A stretch of 64,000 bases of DNA, from positions 6,265,501 to 6,329,500 of the forward strand of contig NZ_JANADR010000001.1 of assembly GCF_024199925.1 (NCBI RefSeq). Reading direction: 5' to 3'. Every line of letters starts with the position of its first letter. Positions within the stretch are counted from its first letter, which is position 1. The notes under the pieces were generated by a model that was not told the origin of the DNA, did not search any database, and saw nothing but the letters and a program-made list of their open reading frames with translations. A program made the position numbers and the translations under genes. The stretch comes from Bradyrhizobium sp. CCGUVB1N3 (lineage in GTDB: Bacteria; Pseudomonadota; Alphaproteobacteria; Rhizobiales; Xanthobacteraceae). Shown here in pieces: positions 40,723-50,607 of this stretch.

Positions 40723-42420
40723 TCAGCCCACCATCGCCATCTCTGCGGCGCCTTCGCTCTCCTGCACCAAACCGTGCTCGACGACGGTGTTGCGGCCGCG
40801 ATGTTTGGCGGCGTAGAGCGCAGCATCGGCCGCTTCGATCAGATCGCCCGGACGCAAGGCCTCGTCGGGCCGCGCCGCGGCGACGCCGATCGAGACGGTG
40901 ACGATCATGTGGCTCGAGGTGATGTGCGGCAGGCACAGCCGCAGCACGGCGGCACGCACGTTCTCGCCGATCTCGATGGCGCGCGTGAGGTCCGTGTTCG
41001 GCAGCAGGAGACAAAACTCCTCGCCGCCATAGCGCGCGGCAAAGCCCATGGTGTCGGCAGCGATCCCCGACAGCGTCTCGCCGAGCCTGGTCAGGCAGGA
41101 ATCACCCTCGAGATGGCCATAGGTGTCGTTGAAGAGCTTGAAATGGTCGACGTCGATCATCAGCAGCGACAGGTTGCTGTCGTATTGCTGCGCGCGCATC
41201 CATTCGAAATCGAGGCGGCTCTGGAAGCCGCGGCGGTTGGCAAGGCCCGACAGCATGTCGATCGAGGCCATCACCGTCAGCCGGTCGTTGCTCGCGATCA
41301 GCTCGCGCTCGCGCTGGCCGAGCTGGGCTGCCATCGCGTTGAAGGCGCGGGCGAGCGGCACGAACTCGGCGGGCAGGCGGTTGCGCGCGGCGCGGGCCGA
41401 GAGGTCGCCCTCGCCAAAGCGCTTGGCCATGTCGGCGAGCATCTCGATCGGCTTGATCACGAGTTTTTCAGCCGCGATCAGCGCGCCGAGCAGGACGAAG
41501 ACGACGACGAAGGCGAGCTGGAGATAGGCGGTGCGGATGTCGCGGCTGACAGCGGCGGACACCTTGTCCTCGTCGATGCTGGCGATCAGGCGCGCATTGG
41601 TGCCGGCGATGCGGATGTAGCTGACCGCGCGGTGCGAGCCGTCGACCGCCAAAAAGGACAGCGATCCCTCGTCCTGATCCGAGCGCAGCGCCATGTCGGC
41701 GATCGCCGACATCAGCGGCAGATTGTCGAGCGGGCGTCCGACCGCGCTGGACTGATCGGCGGGCGCGGCCAGCACCGTGCCGGCGCTGTCGACCAGCACG
41801 GCCGAAATGCCGGAGCGGCCGCCCAGATTGTTCATGATCTTCGACATCCAGTCGAGGTTCACGGTCGCGAGCACGACGGCGTCAGAGGTGCCCGAGAGTG
41901 CGGAGACCGGATAGACCGCCATCACGGTCGGCGTCTGCGCGGGCTTTGACAGCAGGAAATCGGAGAGCACGAAGCGGCCGGTCTCCTGCGCCTGCTGGAA
42001 ATAGGGCCGGTCACTCAAGTCGAGGCCGACATACATGTTGTTGGTCGAGCACTGGATGCGGCCGTCCTGGCCGGCGATCAGCAGCGTGCGGATCCAGGGC
42101 AGGCTGGTCGGCAGGCTCGCGCGCAGCACGTCACAGCTCTTGCTGACGCCGCCGGCGGAAGCGCGGATGAAAGCCTCGGATTTCAAAATCGTCTCGACCG
42201 ACGAAATCACCTCGCGCTGCGCGTCCGCGCTGTGTCTCGCGACGGTGGTGAACTCGGTTGTTGCCTGCGCGATCTGCTTGACGCGCGCGTCCTCGAGCGA
42301 GCGGATGCGCTCCAGCATCAAGGGCGCCACCAGAATCACCGCGAGCAACGCAAGCCGGGCCCGGATTCCGAGAACCTGCTTGAGTTTCGCGCGTTTGCGG
42401 TTGAGACTGACGTTGGCCAT
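40723..42420 (-). CDS. Membrane diguanylate cyclase (Cache-HAMP-GGDEF)
   Basis: 565-residue protein. An N-terminal membrane helix (~20-40), an extracytoplasmic Cache-type sensor, a second helix (~285-305), a HAMP linker, then a GGDEF domain with RYGGEEF. The active-site motif is intact, so it should make cyclic-di-GMP. I see no RxxD inhibitory site just before it. Start chosen at MANVSLNRKR. Divergent from the YggS gene. Confidence 0.9.
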   Translation of the reverse strand: MANVSLNRKRAKLKQVLGIRARLALLAVILVAPLMLERIRSLEDARVKQIAQATTEFTTVARHSADAQREVISSVETILKSEAFIRASAGGVSKSCDVLRASLPTSLPWIRTLLIAGQDGRIQCSTNNMYVGLDLSDRPYFQQAQETGRFVLSDFLLSKPAQTPTVMAVYPVSALSGTSDAVVLATVNLDWMSKIMNNLGGRSGISAVLVDSAGTVLAAPADQSSAVGRPLDNLPLMSAIADMALRSDQDEGSLSFLAVDGSHRAVSYIRIAGTNARLIASIDEDKVSAAVSRDIRTAYLQLAFVVVFVLLGALIAAEKLVIKPIEMLADMAKRFGEGDLSARAARNRLPAEFVPLARAFNAMAAQLGQRERELIASNDRLTVMASIDMLSGLANRRGFQSRLDFEWMRAQQYDSNLSLLMIDVDHFKLFNDTYGHLEGDSCLTRLGETLSGIAADTMGFAARYGGEEFCLLLPNTDLTRAIEIGENVRAAVLRLCLPHITSSHMIVTVSIGVAAARPDEALRPGDLIEAADAALYAAKHRGRNTVVEHGLVQESEGAAEMAMVG

Positions 42421-42529
42421 TTGTGCTACCCACCCCGCGCACAACATAGTTCCAAGGGTTCAAGAAGCCTTTCTTGAACTCGGTAAAATTGGAACTACCT
42501 CCGTAGAGACACGGGTCTCGAGCGACGTC

Positions 42530-43219
42530 ATGACAGAAGCCAACGCCTTGCCGCTAACCGGGCATTCACCAAATGCGCTCGCCGCCGTGGAGCAGGAGAT
42601 CGCGCGCGCCTGCAAGGACGCGCAGCGCGATCACGCTGCGGTGACGCTGATCGCGGTGTCGAAGACGTTTGCTGCGGATGCAATTACACCGGTCATCGCG
42701 GCCGGGCAGCGCGTATTCGGCGAGAATCGCGTGCAGGAAGCCAAAGCGAAGTGGCCGGCGTTAATTTCCAGTTACTCGGATCTAGCACTGCATCTGATCG
42801 GACCGTTGCAGTCGAACAAGGCGAAAGAGGCTGTCGCGCTGTTCGACGCCATTCACTCGGTGGACCGTCCGAGCATTTGCCAAGCGTTAGCCAAGGAAAT
42901 CGAATCCCAGAACAGGCACCCGCAGCTCTTCGTCCAGATCAACATCGGCGAGGAGCCGCAGAAGGCCGGCGTCGCGCCCGGCGAGGCCGACGCCTTCATC
43001 GCAAGCTGCCGCGACACCTATGGGCTCAACATATCCGGCCTGATGTGCATCCCGCCGGCGAACGAGCCGCCGGCTGCGCATTTCGCGCTCACTGCCAAGA
43101 TCGCCGCGCGCAACGGATTGAAAAATCTCTCGATGGGCATGAGCGCCGATTTCGCCACCGCCATCATGTTAGGTGCCACGCATATCCGCGTCGGCTCGGC
43201 GATCTTCGGGCATCGCTGA
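42530..43219 (+). CDS. YggS/PROSC-family pyridoxal phosphate-binding protein
   Basis: 229-residue PLP-binding fold-III protein involved in vitamin B6 homeostasis. PLP Lys is in LIAVSKTF; FGENRVQEA and SMGMSADF are family signatures, the latter holding phosphate-binding residues. ATG at 42530; the frame is open upstream but only as a shadow of the cyclase gene. Confidence 0.93.
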   Translation: MTEANALPLTGHSPNALAAVEQEIARACKDAQRDHAAVTLIAVSKTFAADAITPVIAAGQRVFGENRVQEAKAKWPALISSYSDLALHLIGPLQSNKAKEAVALFDAIHSVDRPSICQALAKEIESQNRHPQLFVQINIGEEPQKAGVAPGEADAFIASCRDTYGLNISGLMCIPPANEPPAAHFALTAKIAARNGLKNLSMGMSADFATAIMLGATHIRVGSAIFGHR

Positions 43220-43240
43220 TCACGAGCAAAGTCGTTTTTG

Positions 43241-43362
43241 GTCGTCCTGGCGAAAGCCAGGACCCATTAACCCAAGCGTTGGTTTGGCGAAGATCATAGC
43301 AACCACCATCGTGCCCATTGCATAGATCACGCGGTATGGGTCCTGGCTTTCGCCAGGACGAC
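43241..43362. repeat. Dispersed palindromic repeat family E, copy 2
   Basis: GTCGTCCTGGCGAAAGCCAG and CTGGCTTTCGCCAGGACGAC, with GACCCATTAACC and GGTATGGGTCC inside. It separates convergent genes. Confidence 0.87.
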
Positions 43363-43372
43363 ATAGAGGCGT

Positions 43373-44158
43373 CTACACGAATCTCACCGACACCTTCCCA
43401 AGCACGCCAAAATCCGCCGCCAGATGATCGCCGGCCTCGATCGGCAGCGGCGGATGGCAGGTGCCTGTCGTCACCACCTCCCCTGCCCGCAACGTGATGC
43501 CGAGCGCGCGCAGCTCGTTGACGAGCCAGGCCAGCGCGACATGGGGATCGCCGAGCACGTTCTTGCCATGGCCGACATAGCGCTGGCCGCGCAGCGTGAT
43601 CTCCGGCCGCTCCTCAACGAGATCCATCGCACGCCAGTTTGCCGTCGCCGGCGGCCCCAGCACGAACAGATGCGCGCAGGCATTGTCGGCGATGAGCTGT
43701 GCCTCGCCGGCGCTGACGAAATCGGCAAAGCGCGAATCCGGAATCTCGATCGCGGGATGCAGCGTGTCGACCGCTGCAAGTACCTCCTCGACGCCATAGC
43801 TTGAGGATCGCGGCGGCAGATCGCGCGCCATGCGAAAGGCAAATTCCGGCTCGCCCACCCGCATCGCGTTGCCCCTCATCGAGGCCGTGCCGCCATCGGC
43901 GATGACGGTGTCGCTCAGGATGCGTCCGGCCATCGGGCCCGCTACGTTGATGTGCTTCTGCCCGGCCTCGCTGGTCGCCGCGATCTTCCAGCCGAACAGC
44001 TTGCCGCTTGAAGCGGATTCGAGCGCGGCCTGGATGGCGTAGCCCTCGCTGCGCGTGTGTGGACGCAACGAGCTCTCGAGCGCATCAAGCTTGGTGCCGG
44101 CGCGCCAGTGACCCGCGAGCACGCGCGATGCAGCCCTGATATGCTTCTCGTCGAGCAT
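43373..44158 (-). CDS. 2-keto-4-pentenoate hydratase / FAH-family protein
   Basis: 261-residue protein of the MhpD-like hydratase family (fumarylacetoacetate hydrolase fold). The GWKIAATS segment and the acidic residues in VGEPEFAFRM and HPAIEIPDSRF look like metal ligands. Substrate not determinable; no aromatic-degradation genes nearby. It lies 6 bp upstream of no other gene on its strand; the next gene upstream is the L,D-transpeptidase, ending at 44165. Confidence 0.87.
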   Translation of the reverse strand: MLDEKHIRAASRVLAGHWRAGTKLDALESSLRPHTRSEGYAIQAALESASSGKLFGWKIAATSEAGQKHINVAGPMAGRILSDTVIADGGTASMRGNAMRVGEPEFAFRMARDLPPRSSSYGVEEVLAAVDTLHPAIEIPDSRFADFVSAGEAQLIADNACAHLFVLGPPATANWRAMDLVEERPEITLRGQRYVGHGKNVLGDPHVALAWLVNELRALGITLRAGEVVTTGTCHPPLPIEAGDHLAADFGVLGKVSVRFV

Positions 44159-44164
44159 GGTCCC

Positions 44165-44749
44165 TCACCCGATGATGATCCTGGTCCTTGGCCCCAGGCG
44201 CCGCAACAATTGCACCATCGCGGCTTGCCTCATGGAAACACAACCCGCGGTCGGCCCGAAATTGTCGCGCGCCAGATGCAAAAACACCGCGCTGCCGCGG
44301 CCCGGTATGCGCGGCCGCGTGTTGTGGTCGATCTCGACGATGAAGTCGTAGAGCTGGTCGGCGCGCGTCAGCCGGTCGCCGCCCTGCTCCGACCCTCGCC
44401 GGATCGGCCGGTTGTAATGGCGGTCGCTTGGGTCTTCGCACCAGGCGTCCTCAGGCTGAATGGCGCGGACCGGCAGAAAGGTCTGCGGCCGGCTGTGGCG
44501 GTCGCCCCGCCACCAGAGCTGCCGCGGCCGAAAGCTGCCCTTCGGCGTGCCGCCATCACCCTCGCGCTTGTTGGCGCGAATGCCGCCGCGGCCGAGCGCC
44601 ACGGGAATCGTCAGGGGTCCGGCGGTCAGCCAGCCCCGCCGCGGATTACCGGCCGACGCCCTCACCCGGATCGTGGAAAGCGGTCGGTTCTTGGCGTAAG
44701 CAGTTGAGATAGCTCGTGTTTTCATGTGAAGGCGCGGTGTCGGCTTCAT
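44165..44749 (-). CDS. L,D-transpeptidase (YkuD) family protein
   Basis: 194-residue YkuD-fold protein, likely acting on peptidoglycan. The catalytic motif is FLHLARDNFGPTAGCVSM, with nucleophile Cys and upstream His. No clear signal peptide, so the site of action is uncertain. ATG at 44749 or 44725 are both possible starts; neither has a strong ribosome site. It ends 6 bp before the hydratase start, suggesting one transcript. Confidence 0.82.
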   Translation of the reverse strand: MKPTPRLHMKTRAISTAYAKNRPLSTIRVRASAGNPRRGWLTAGPLTIPVALGRGGIRANKREGDGGTPKGSFRPRQLWWRGDRHSRPQTFLPVRAIQPEDAWCEDPSDRHYNRPIRRGSEQGGDRLTRADQLYDFIVEIDHNTRPRIPGRGSAVFLHLARDNFGPTAGCVSMRQAAMVQLLRRLGPRTRIIIG

Positions 44750-44924
44750 TACAGGACATTCATCGAAAAGCCCTGCTATTCTGAGTTAGAGTAGTTCTGG
44801 CTTGTGAATCGGTAACAGCCCACTACTTCAAGACGAACAACAATAATAACGGCGACCTCTAACTTACCAATCGCAGCTCTCACGCGGCATGCGCGTCGGA
44901 GTTCGACTCCAAAAGGATGACCCC

Positions 44925-45611
44925 ATGGCCAATGCCCGCAAGATCCTGATCGTGGATGACGATTCCGATCTGCGCGATACGTTGGTGGAGCAATTATCGC
45001 TGCACGAGGAGTTCGAAGCCTCCGCCGTCGATACCGGCGCGAAGGGTGCGAGCGCCGCAAAGGCCAATTCCCCCGATCTCGTGCTGATGGATGTCGGCCT
45101 GCCCGACACCGATGGCCGCGAGGTGGTGCGCAGCCTGCGCAAGGGCGGCTTCAAGGCCCCGATCATCATGCTGACCGGGCACGATACGGATTCCGATACG
45201 ATTTTGGGCCTGGAATCCGGCGCCAACGACTATGTCGCAAAGCCTTTCCGCTTCGCCGTGCTGCTGGCGCGTATCCGCGCCCAGCTTCGTCAGCATGAAG
45301 CCAGCGAGGACGCGGTGTTCTCGGTCGGGCCCTACAGCTTCCGCCCGGGTTCAAAAATGCTGACCGCGGCCAACGCCCGCAAGGTGCGGCTGACCGAGAA
45401 GGAAACCGCCATCCTGCGCTTCCTCTACCGCGCCGGCCAGATGCCGGTCTCGCGCGAGACGCTGCTTCAGGAGGTCTGGGGCTATAATTCCGGCGTCACC
45501 ACCCACACGCTGGAAACCCACATCTACCGTCTCCGCCAGAAGATCGAGAAGGACGCCGCCAACCCGGAAATCCTGGTCACGGAAGCCGGTGGCTACAAGC
45601 TGGTGCCGTGA
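44925..45611 (+). CDS. cenR: OmpR-family response regulator, CenR-like
   Basis: 228-residue regulator. Receiver: ILIVDDDSDLRDTLVEQL, phospho-Asp in LVLMDVGLP. C-terminal winged helix: LTEKETAILRFLYRAG and VWGYNSGVTTHTLETHIYRLRQKI. It resembles Caulobacter CenR, an essential envelope regulator, in the LHEEFEA and QHEASEDAVF segments. ATG at 44925 follows AAAAGGATGA. No kinase gene adjacent, as for CenR elsewhere. Confidence 0.87.
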   Translation: MANARKILIVDDDSDLRDTLVEQLSLHEEFEASAVDTGAKGASAAKANSPDLVLMDVGLPDTDGREVVRSLRKGGFKAPIIMLTGHDTDSDTILGLESGANDYVAKPFRFAVLLARIRAQLRQHEASEDAVFSVGPYSFRPGSKMLTAANARKVRLTEKETAILRFLYRAGQMPVSRETLLQEVWGYNSGVTTHTLETHIYRLRQKIEKDAANPEILVTEAGGYKLVP

Positions 45612-45670
45612 TACGCTCCGAAGGCCCTGCGAATCGTTTTAGATCGCGGGCCCTTGAGCCACGGACCTGA

Positions 45671-46114
45671 ATGTCAATCGACGACGACGTAGCGCTGCTC
45701 GAGCGTGTCCCGACACTGCGCCTGTTGGGAGACGCCTCGCTGCGCATGTTGGCGATCGGCTCCGAGCAGCGCGATTTCGTGCGCGGCGATGTGCTGTTCA
45801 ACCTGGGCGAGGATGCGGACGCCGGCTTCGTGGTTCAGCGCGGCGCTTTTCGCGTCGAGGATGGCGCCGGCGCCGAGATGATCGCCGGCCCGGGTACCCT
45901 GATCGGCGAGCTTGCGCTGGTGGTGCCGATGAAGCGTCCCTCGAGTGCGATTGCGCTGGAGCATTCCTCCGTCATCCGCGTCGCCCGCAGCCTGTTTCAG
46001 CGCGTGCTGGAGAGCGATCCGGCTGCCGCCCTCCGCCTGCGCGACGAGTTCGCGATCCGGTCGAGCCAGATCGCGAGCGACATTCTGATGGCGGGCTCGA
46101 AGCTGAATTCGTAG
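45671..46114 (+). CDS. Cyclic-nucleotide-binding domain protein
   Basis: 147 residues, essentially one CRP-type cNMP-binding beta-barrel plus a helix. The LIGELALVVPMKRPSSAIA stretch is the phosphate-binding cassette-like region. There is no helix-turn-helix, so it is not itself a transcription factor. It follows the CenR-like gene by 59 bp on the same strand. Ligand unknown. Confidence 0.85.
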   Translation: MSIDDDVALLERVPTLRLLGDASLRMLAIGSEQRDFVRGDVLFNLGEDADAGFVVQRGAFRVEDGAGAEMIAGPGTLIGELALVVPMKRPSSAIALEHSSVIRVARSLFQRVLESDPAAALRLRDEFAIRSSQIASDILMAGSKLNS

Positions 46115-46117
46115 TTG

Positions 46118-46225
46118 CTCCTCATGATGAGGAGGCGCGTAGCGCCGTCTCGAACCATGAAGGCCCGGATCTCGCCCCGCCGCCATCCTTCGAGACGACC
46201 GCTTCGCGGTCTCCTCAGGATGAGG
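46118..46225. repeat. Dispersed palindromic repeat family A, copy 3
   Basis: CTCCTCATGATGAGGAG at the left and CTCCTCAGGATGAGGA at the right, with CGTCTCGAA and CATCCTTCGAGACG inside. Between convergent genes. Confidence 0.85.
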
Positions 46226-46239
46226 ACACAGCTTCGCGG

Positions 46240-47055
46240 TCACACATCCAGCGTCACCGTCACCGGCACGTGGTCGGACGGCCGCTCCCAGCTCCGCGCA
46301 TCGCGAAGAATCCTGAAATCGCTGACCGCATCCTTGAGCGCGCGCGAGACCCAGATGTGGTCGAGCCTGCGGCCGCGGTCGCCGACGGTCCAGTCGGCGG
46401 CGCGGTAGCTCCACCACGTATAGACCTTCTCCGACATCGGAATGCGCTCGCGCGCGACGTCGACCCATTCGCCGGCGTTCAGTGCCGCCAGCAGCTTCTC
46501 GGTTTCGATCGGCGTGTGCGAAACCACCTTCAACAGCTGCTTGTGCGACCACACGTCGTTCTCATGCGGCGCAACGTTGAGATCGCCGACCAGGATGTGG
46601 CGATCCTCCCCGCGCGGATGCAGCGGCTCACACGCCTTCAGCTCGTCGAGGAAGCGAAGCTTGTGGTCGAACTTCTCGTTCAGCGCGGGATCGGGAATGT
46701 CGCCGCCGGCGGGAACGTAGAAATTGTGCAGCACCAGCGGCTTTGCGATCTGCGCCTTCTCGCCGAACGACACCGAGATGTGGCGCGAATCGATCTTGTC
46801 GCAGAAGGTGCGGATGTCGGTCGCCTCGAAGGGAAGTTTCGAGACGATGGCGACGCCGTGATAACCCTTCTGCCCGTTCAGTGCGACGTGCTCATAGCCG
46901 AGCCGCTTGAATCGCTTCAGCGGAAAGGCATCATCGATGCACTTGGTCTCCTGGAGGCACAGCACGTCCGGCCGCGCGCTCTTGAGGAATTTGGCGACGA
47001 GATCGATGCGCAGCCGCACCGAATTGATGTTCCAGGTTGTCAGGGAGAGACGCAT
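46240..47055 (-). CDS. xthA: Exodeoxyribonuclease III (XthA-type AP endonuclease)
   Basis: 271-residue exonuclease III for repair of abasic sites. Start MRLSLTTWNINSVRLR. Catalytic signatures LQETKC, VGDLNVAP, RLDHIW and SDHVPV are all present. Separated from lolA by repeat family D. Confidence 0.95.
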   Translation of the reverse strand: MRLSLTTWNINSVRLRIDLVAKFLKSARPDVLCLQETKCIDDAFPLKRFKRLGYEHVALNGQKGYHGVAIVSKLPFEATDIRTFCDKIDSRHISVSFGEKAQIAKPLVLHNFYVPAGGDIPDPALNEKFDHKLRFLDELKACEPLHPRGEDRHILVGDLNVAPHENDVWSHKQLLKVVSHTPIETEKLLAALNAGEWVDVARERIPMSEKVYTWWSYRAADWTVGDRGRRLDHIWVSRALKDAVSDFRILRDARSWERPSDHVPVTVTLDV

Positions 47056-47080
47056 GAGGGATGCGTCATAGCAAGCTCTC

Positions 47081-47185
47081 GTAGGGTGGGCAAAGGCGCA
47101 AAGCGCCGTGCCCACCGTCTTCTCTCAACTTCTTCTCTCAACTTCGTGCAAAAATGGTGGGCACGCTTCGCTTTGCCCACCCTAC
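47081..47185. repeat. Dispersed palindromic repeat family D, copy 3
   Basis: GTAGGGTGGGCAAAGGCGC and CTTTGCCCACCCTAC arms, with GCCGTGCCCACC / GGTGGGCAC inside and a short TTCTCTCAACTTC duplication in the loop. Confidence 0.88.
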
Positions 47186-47196
47186 GACACCGCGGC

Positions 47197-48018
47197 TCAA
47201 CCCGGCGACGGGACGTTGTAATTGGTGAAGTCGATCTTGAACATGTTCGGATCGAGCTTCTTGGTGCTGTCGAGATTATAGACCGCGAATGTGGTGTCGT
47301 AGCCCTGCGGGTCGGTCACCGTCCATTGCTTCAACTGGCCGTCCTTGGCGCCGATCATCAACAGCAGGCGGCTGGTGCCGATCAGCGCCTGCTTCTCCTC
47401 GATGGTGACGCTGATGAACAGATCGTCCGCGGTGACGCTGATGACGTTGGTGTCCTTCATCAGGTCGATGCGGTCCGAGAGCAAGAAGCGCAGCGGCGTC
47501 TGCGACAGCGGATAGACGTCCTGGGTCGCGAGCTTGCGGTCGCGCACCACGAGCGAGGATCCGTCGGCGATGATGTCGATCGGATTGGGCGGATCGTATT
47601 CGACGCGCATCTTGCCGGGCTTCTGGATGTAGAAGTCGCCTTGCGTCTTGCTGCCGTCGGGCCCGACCTGCACGAAATTGCCGACCAGCGTCTGCAACGA
47701 CGACAGATAGGTGCTGACCCTGGCGGCCTGCGCCTTCTGCTTGTCGTCAAAGGTCTGGAAGATGCTGCTCGGCACGTTGCGGCGCGGATCCGGAATGATC
47801 GGATTGGGCGGTGTCTGGGTGGCGCCGGTCGTGGCGGGTCCGCCGCTCATCTGCCCGCCGTCGCGGCCCTTCGGCGCGGGTTTCGGAACGGGCACGGTCT
47901 GCGCGAACGACGTCGCGCTGGCGGCAGCCATCGACGCCGTGATGACGAGCATGCGCGCCAGGCGCGCGCTGCGCGCGGCGAAGGAGGCAGCAAATCGAAT
48001 ATCTGGATTTCCGGTCAA
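47197..48018 (-). CDS. lolA: Outer-membrane lipoprotein carrier LolA-like
   Basis: 273-residue LolA-type periplasmic carrier. The domain spans about residues 95-265, with DGSKTQGDFYIQKPGKMRVEY as the core motif. A Pro/Gly-rich linker precedes it. I choose a TTG start at 48018 because an AGGA site lies 7 bp before it and it gives a signal peptide with Arg residues; the ATG at 47952 lacks charged residues before the hydrophobic core. Confidence 0.87.
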   Translation of the reverse strand: MTGNPDIRFAASFAARSARLARMLVITASMAAASATSFAQTVPVPKPAPKGRDGGQMSGGPATTGATQTPPNPIIPDPRRNVPSSIFQTFDDKQKAQAARVSTYLSSLQTLVGNFVQVGPDGSKTQGDFYIQKPGKMRVEYDPPNPIDIIADGSSLVVRDRKLATQDVYPLSQTPLRFLLSDRIDLMKDTNVISVTADDLFISVTIEEKQALIGTSRLLLMIGAKDGQLKQWTVTDPQGYDTTFAVYNLDSTKKLDPNMFKIDFTNYNVPSPG

Positions 48019-48134
48019 CGCGTCATCCTGTGTGGCTGGACGCCCTTTTACCGTGGTTTCGGGCAAAAGCGGATATCGTTTTTGCGTGAAAAACTCATTG
48101 TGAGGGCCGGTTCGGCGCTTTGCGCCTTTGTGCC

Positions 48135-50603
48135 TCACATATGGCTGTCCTCTTCCTCGACCAGAATCTCGCGTTTGCCGGCATGATTGGCCGGTCCGAC
48201 AATGCCTTCCAGTTCCATGCGCTCCATCAGCGAGGCGGCGCGGTTGTAGCCGATCTGGAGCCGGCGCTGGATGTAGCTGGTGGAGGCCTTGCGGTCGCGT
48301 TTGACGATCGCAACGGCCTGCGCGAACAGGTCGCCACCGCCGTCCGCCCCCATGCCGGTGGCGTCGAAAACCGCGCCGTCTTCGTCCTCGGCAGGTTCTT
48401 CCGCGGTGACCGCTTCGAGATATTCCGGCTGTCCCTGGGTCTTGAGGTGACGCACTACCTTCTCGACCTCCTCGTCGGAGGCGAACGGGCCGTGCACGCG
48501 GCTGATGCGGCCGCCGCCGGCCATGTAGAGCATGTCGCCCTGGCCGAGCAGCTGCTCGGCGCCCATCTCGCCCAGGATCGTGCGGCTGTCGATCTTGGAG
48601 GTGACCTGGAAGGCGATGCGGGTCGGGAAGTTCGCCTTGATGGTACCGGTGATGACGTCGACCGACGGACGCTGCGTCGCGAGGATCACGTGCAGGCCGG
48701 CGGCGCGCGCCATCTGCGCGAGGCGCTGCACCGCACCTTCGATGTCCTTGCCGGCGACCATCATCAGGTCGGCCATTTCGTCGACGATGATCACGATGTA
48801 GGGCAGCGGCTCGAGCGAGAGCTTCTCTTCCTCGTAGATCGCCTTGCCGGTCTCCTTGTCGAAACCGGTGTGCACCGTGCGCGTCGGCTCCTCGCCCTTG
48901 GCCTTCACTTCGAGCAGGCGCGCATTGTAGCCGTCGATGTTGCGCACGCCGAGCTTGGCCATGTTCTTGTAGCGCTCTTCCATCTCGCGCACGGCCCATT
49001 TCAGCGCGACCACCGCCTTCTTCGGATCGGTCACGACGGGGGTGAGCAGATGCGGGATGCCGTCATAGACGGAGAGTTCGAGCATCTTCGGATCGACCAT
49101 GATCAGCCGGCACTGGTCCGGGCGCAGCCGGTAGACCAGGCTGAGGATCATGGTGTTGATCGCGACCGACTTGCCCGAGCCGGTGGTGCCGGCGATCAGC
49201 ATGTGCGGCGTGCGCGCCAGGTCGATGATGACGGGATCGCCGCCGATGGTCTTGCCGAGGCAGAGCGGCAGTTTTGCAACCGTCTCGGTCGCCTCCTTCG
49301 CCACCAGCAGCTCGCGCAGGTAAACTTTCTCGCGATGGGCGTTCGGCAATTCGATGCCGATGGCGTTGCGGCCGGGCACGACGGCGACGCGCGCCGACAG
49401 CGCGCTCATCGAGCGCGCGATGTCGTCGGCAAGGCCGATCACGCGCGACGACTTGATGCCGGGTGCCGGCTCCAGCTCGTACAGCGTGACGACCGGACCC
49501 GGATTGGCTTTGACGATCTCGCCGCGCACACCGAAATCCCCGAGCACGCCTTCAAGCGAACGCGAATTGGTTTCCAGCTCGGCCTTGCTGAGCGGCTGGC
49601 GATCGCCAGCCTTCGGCGCGGCCAGCATGGAGACGGATGGAAGGTCGAACTTGTCTGAGGATTTCTTCGACGACGCTTTCGGTGCAGCCTTCTTGCGCGG
49701 GGCGCGCGCGGCCGGCGCCTCTTCCTCCTCCTCGTCGCCCTCTTCCTCGTCTTCCTCCTCGTAATCCTCGTCCTCGGCGTGCGGCGAGATCGAAGGCGCT
49801 GCGCGGCCGCCGAGACTGGGTTCCTGGCGATCGAACGATGCGGTACGCGGTTTCGATCCGCTCGAGACCAGCGAGCGATAGGCGGCACCACACAGCCAGA
49901 CGATCCGCGCCTTCGTGCTCATCAGCGCATGGAACAGCCAGCCAAGCGACACCGAGCCGCGATCCTCGCCCCCTTCCTCGAACGGGGTGTCGTCATCCTC
50001 GATCGGCGTCAGCTCGTCGTCACGCTCGCGTGCGCCGAGGCCGCAGGCGATCAGGAACGTCGCGGCCATCGCGACGAACAGGATTGTTCCGAGCACCATG
50101 CGATAGATGGCGCCTGCGGGTCCGAAGATCACGGCCGGTGCGCGCACCAGCGCGTCGCCGACCACACCGCCGAGCCCTGTCGGCAGCGGCCATGCGCCGC
50201 CATGCGGCCAGCAGCTCGCAAAACCCGCCGCGATCACCGTGCAGAGGATCCAGCAGCCGAGCCGCAGCGCCTCGCGATCGAACGGGCGGTGGGTCATCAT
50301 GCGCCAGCCCCACACCGCGATGGTCAGGATCAGCATGATCGCGCCGAGACCGAGAATCTGCATCGCGAGATCGGCGCCGATCGCGCCGGCATAGCCGAGG
50401 ATATTGCGGATCGGCCGCGAGGTGGCGTGGCTGAGGCTGGGGTCCTGTACCGACCAGGTCATCAGCGCGGTTGCGGCGACGCCGGACAACGCGACCAGGC
50501 CGAGACCGGTCAGCTCGCGCACACGGCGCGTCAGCGCGTCACGGATCGACGGCGGCAGGTGTGCGACCAGGGGGATGACACGTTCGATTGCCGACATGCT
50601 CAT
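48135..50603 (-). CDS. ftsK: DNA translocase FtsK
   Basis: 822-residue septal DNA translocase. Four or so N-terminal membrane spans, a very acidic linker (long Glu runs near residues 275-295) followed by a basic Lys/Ala patch, a RecA-like motor with Walker A GTTGSGKS (~470), and a C-terminal gamma winged helix ([17 protein letters not shown]) that reads chromosome polarity. lolA and xthA follow on the same strand. Confidence 0.96.
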   Translation of the reverse strand: MSMSAIERVIPLVAHLPPSIRDALTRRVRELTGLGLVALSGVAATALMTWSVQDPSLSHATSRPIRNILGYAGAIGADLAMQILGLGAIMLILTIAVWGWRMMTHRPFDREALRLGCWILCTVIAAGFASCWPHGGAWPLPTGLGGVVGDALVRAPAVIFGPAGAIYRMVLGTILFVAMAATFLIACGLGARERDDELTPIEDDDTPFEEGGEDRGSVSLGWLFHALMSTKARIVWLCGAAYRSLVSSGSKPRTASFDRQEPSLGGRAAPSISPHAEDEDYEEEDEEEGDEEEEEAPAARAPRKKAAPKASSKKSSDKFDLPSVSMLAAPKAGDRQPLSKAELETNSRSLEGVLGDFGVRGEIVKANPGPVVTLYELEPAPGIKSSRVIGLADDIARSMSALSARVAVVPGRNAIGIELPNAHREKVYLRELLVAKEATETVAKLPLCLGKTIGGDPVIIDLARTPHMLIAGTTGSGKSVAINTMILSLVYRLRPDQCRLIMVDPKMLELSVYDGIPHLLTPVVTDPKKAVVALKWAVREMEERYKNMAKLGVRNIDGYNARLLEVKAKGEEPTRTVHTGFDKETGKAIYEEEKLSLEPLPYIVIIVDEMADLMMVAGKDIEGAVQRLAQMARAAGLHVILATQRPSVDVITGTIKANFPTRIAFQVTSKIDSRTILGEMGAEQLLGQGDMLYMAGGGRISRVHGPFASDEEVEKVVRHLKTQGQPEYLEAVTAEEPAEDEDGAVFDATGMGADGGGDLFAQAVAIVKRDRKASTSYIQRRLQIGYNRAASLMERMELEGIVGPANHAGKREILVEEEDSHM

Positions 50604-50607
50604 CCGC

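Noticed and set aside
48019..48999. Long N-terminal extension of the lolA frame
   Set aside because: It reads through ftsK in a wrong frame; a TTG start with a ribosome site and signal peptide at 48018 is better.
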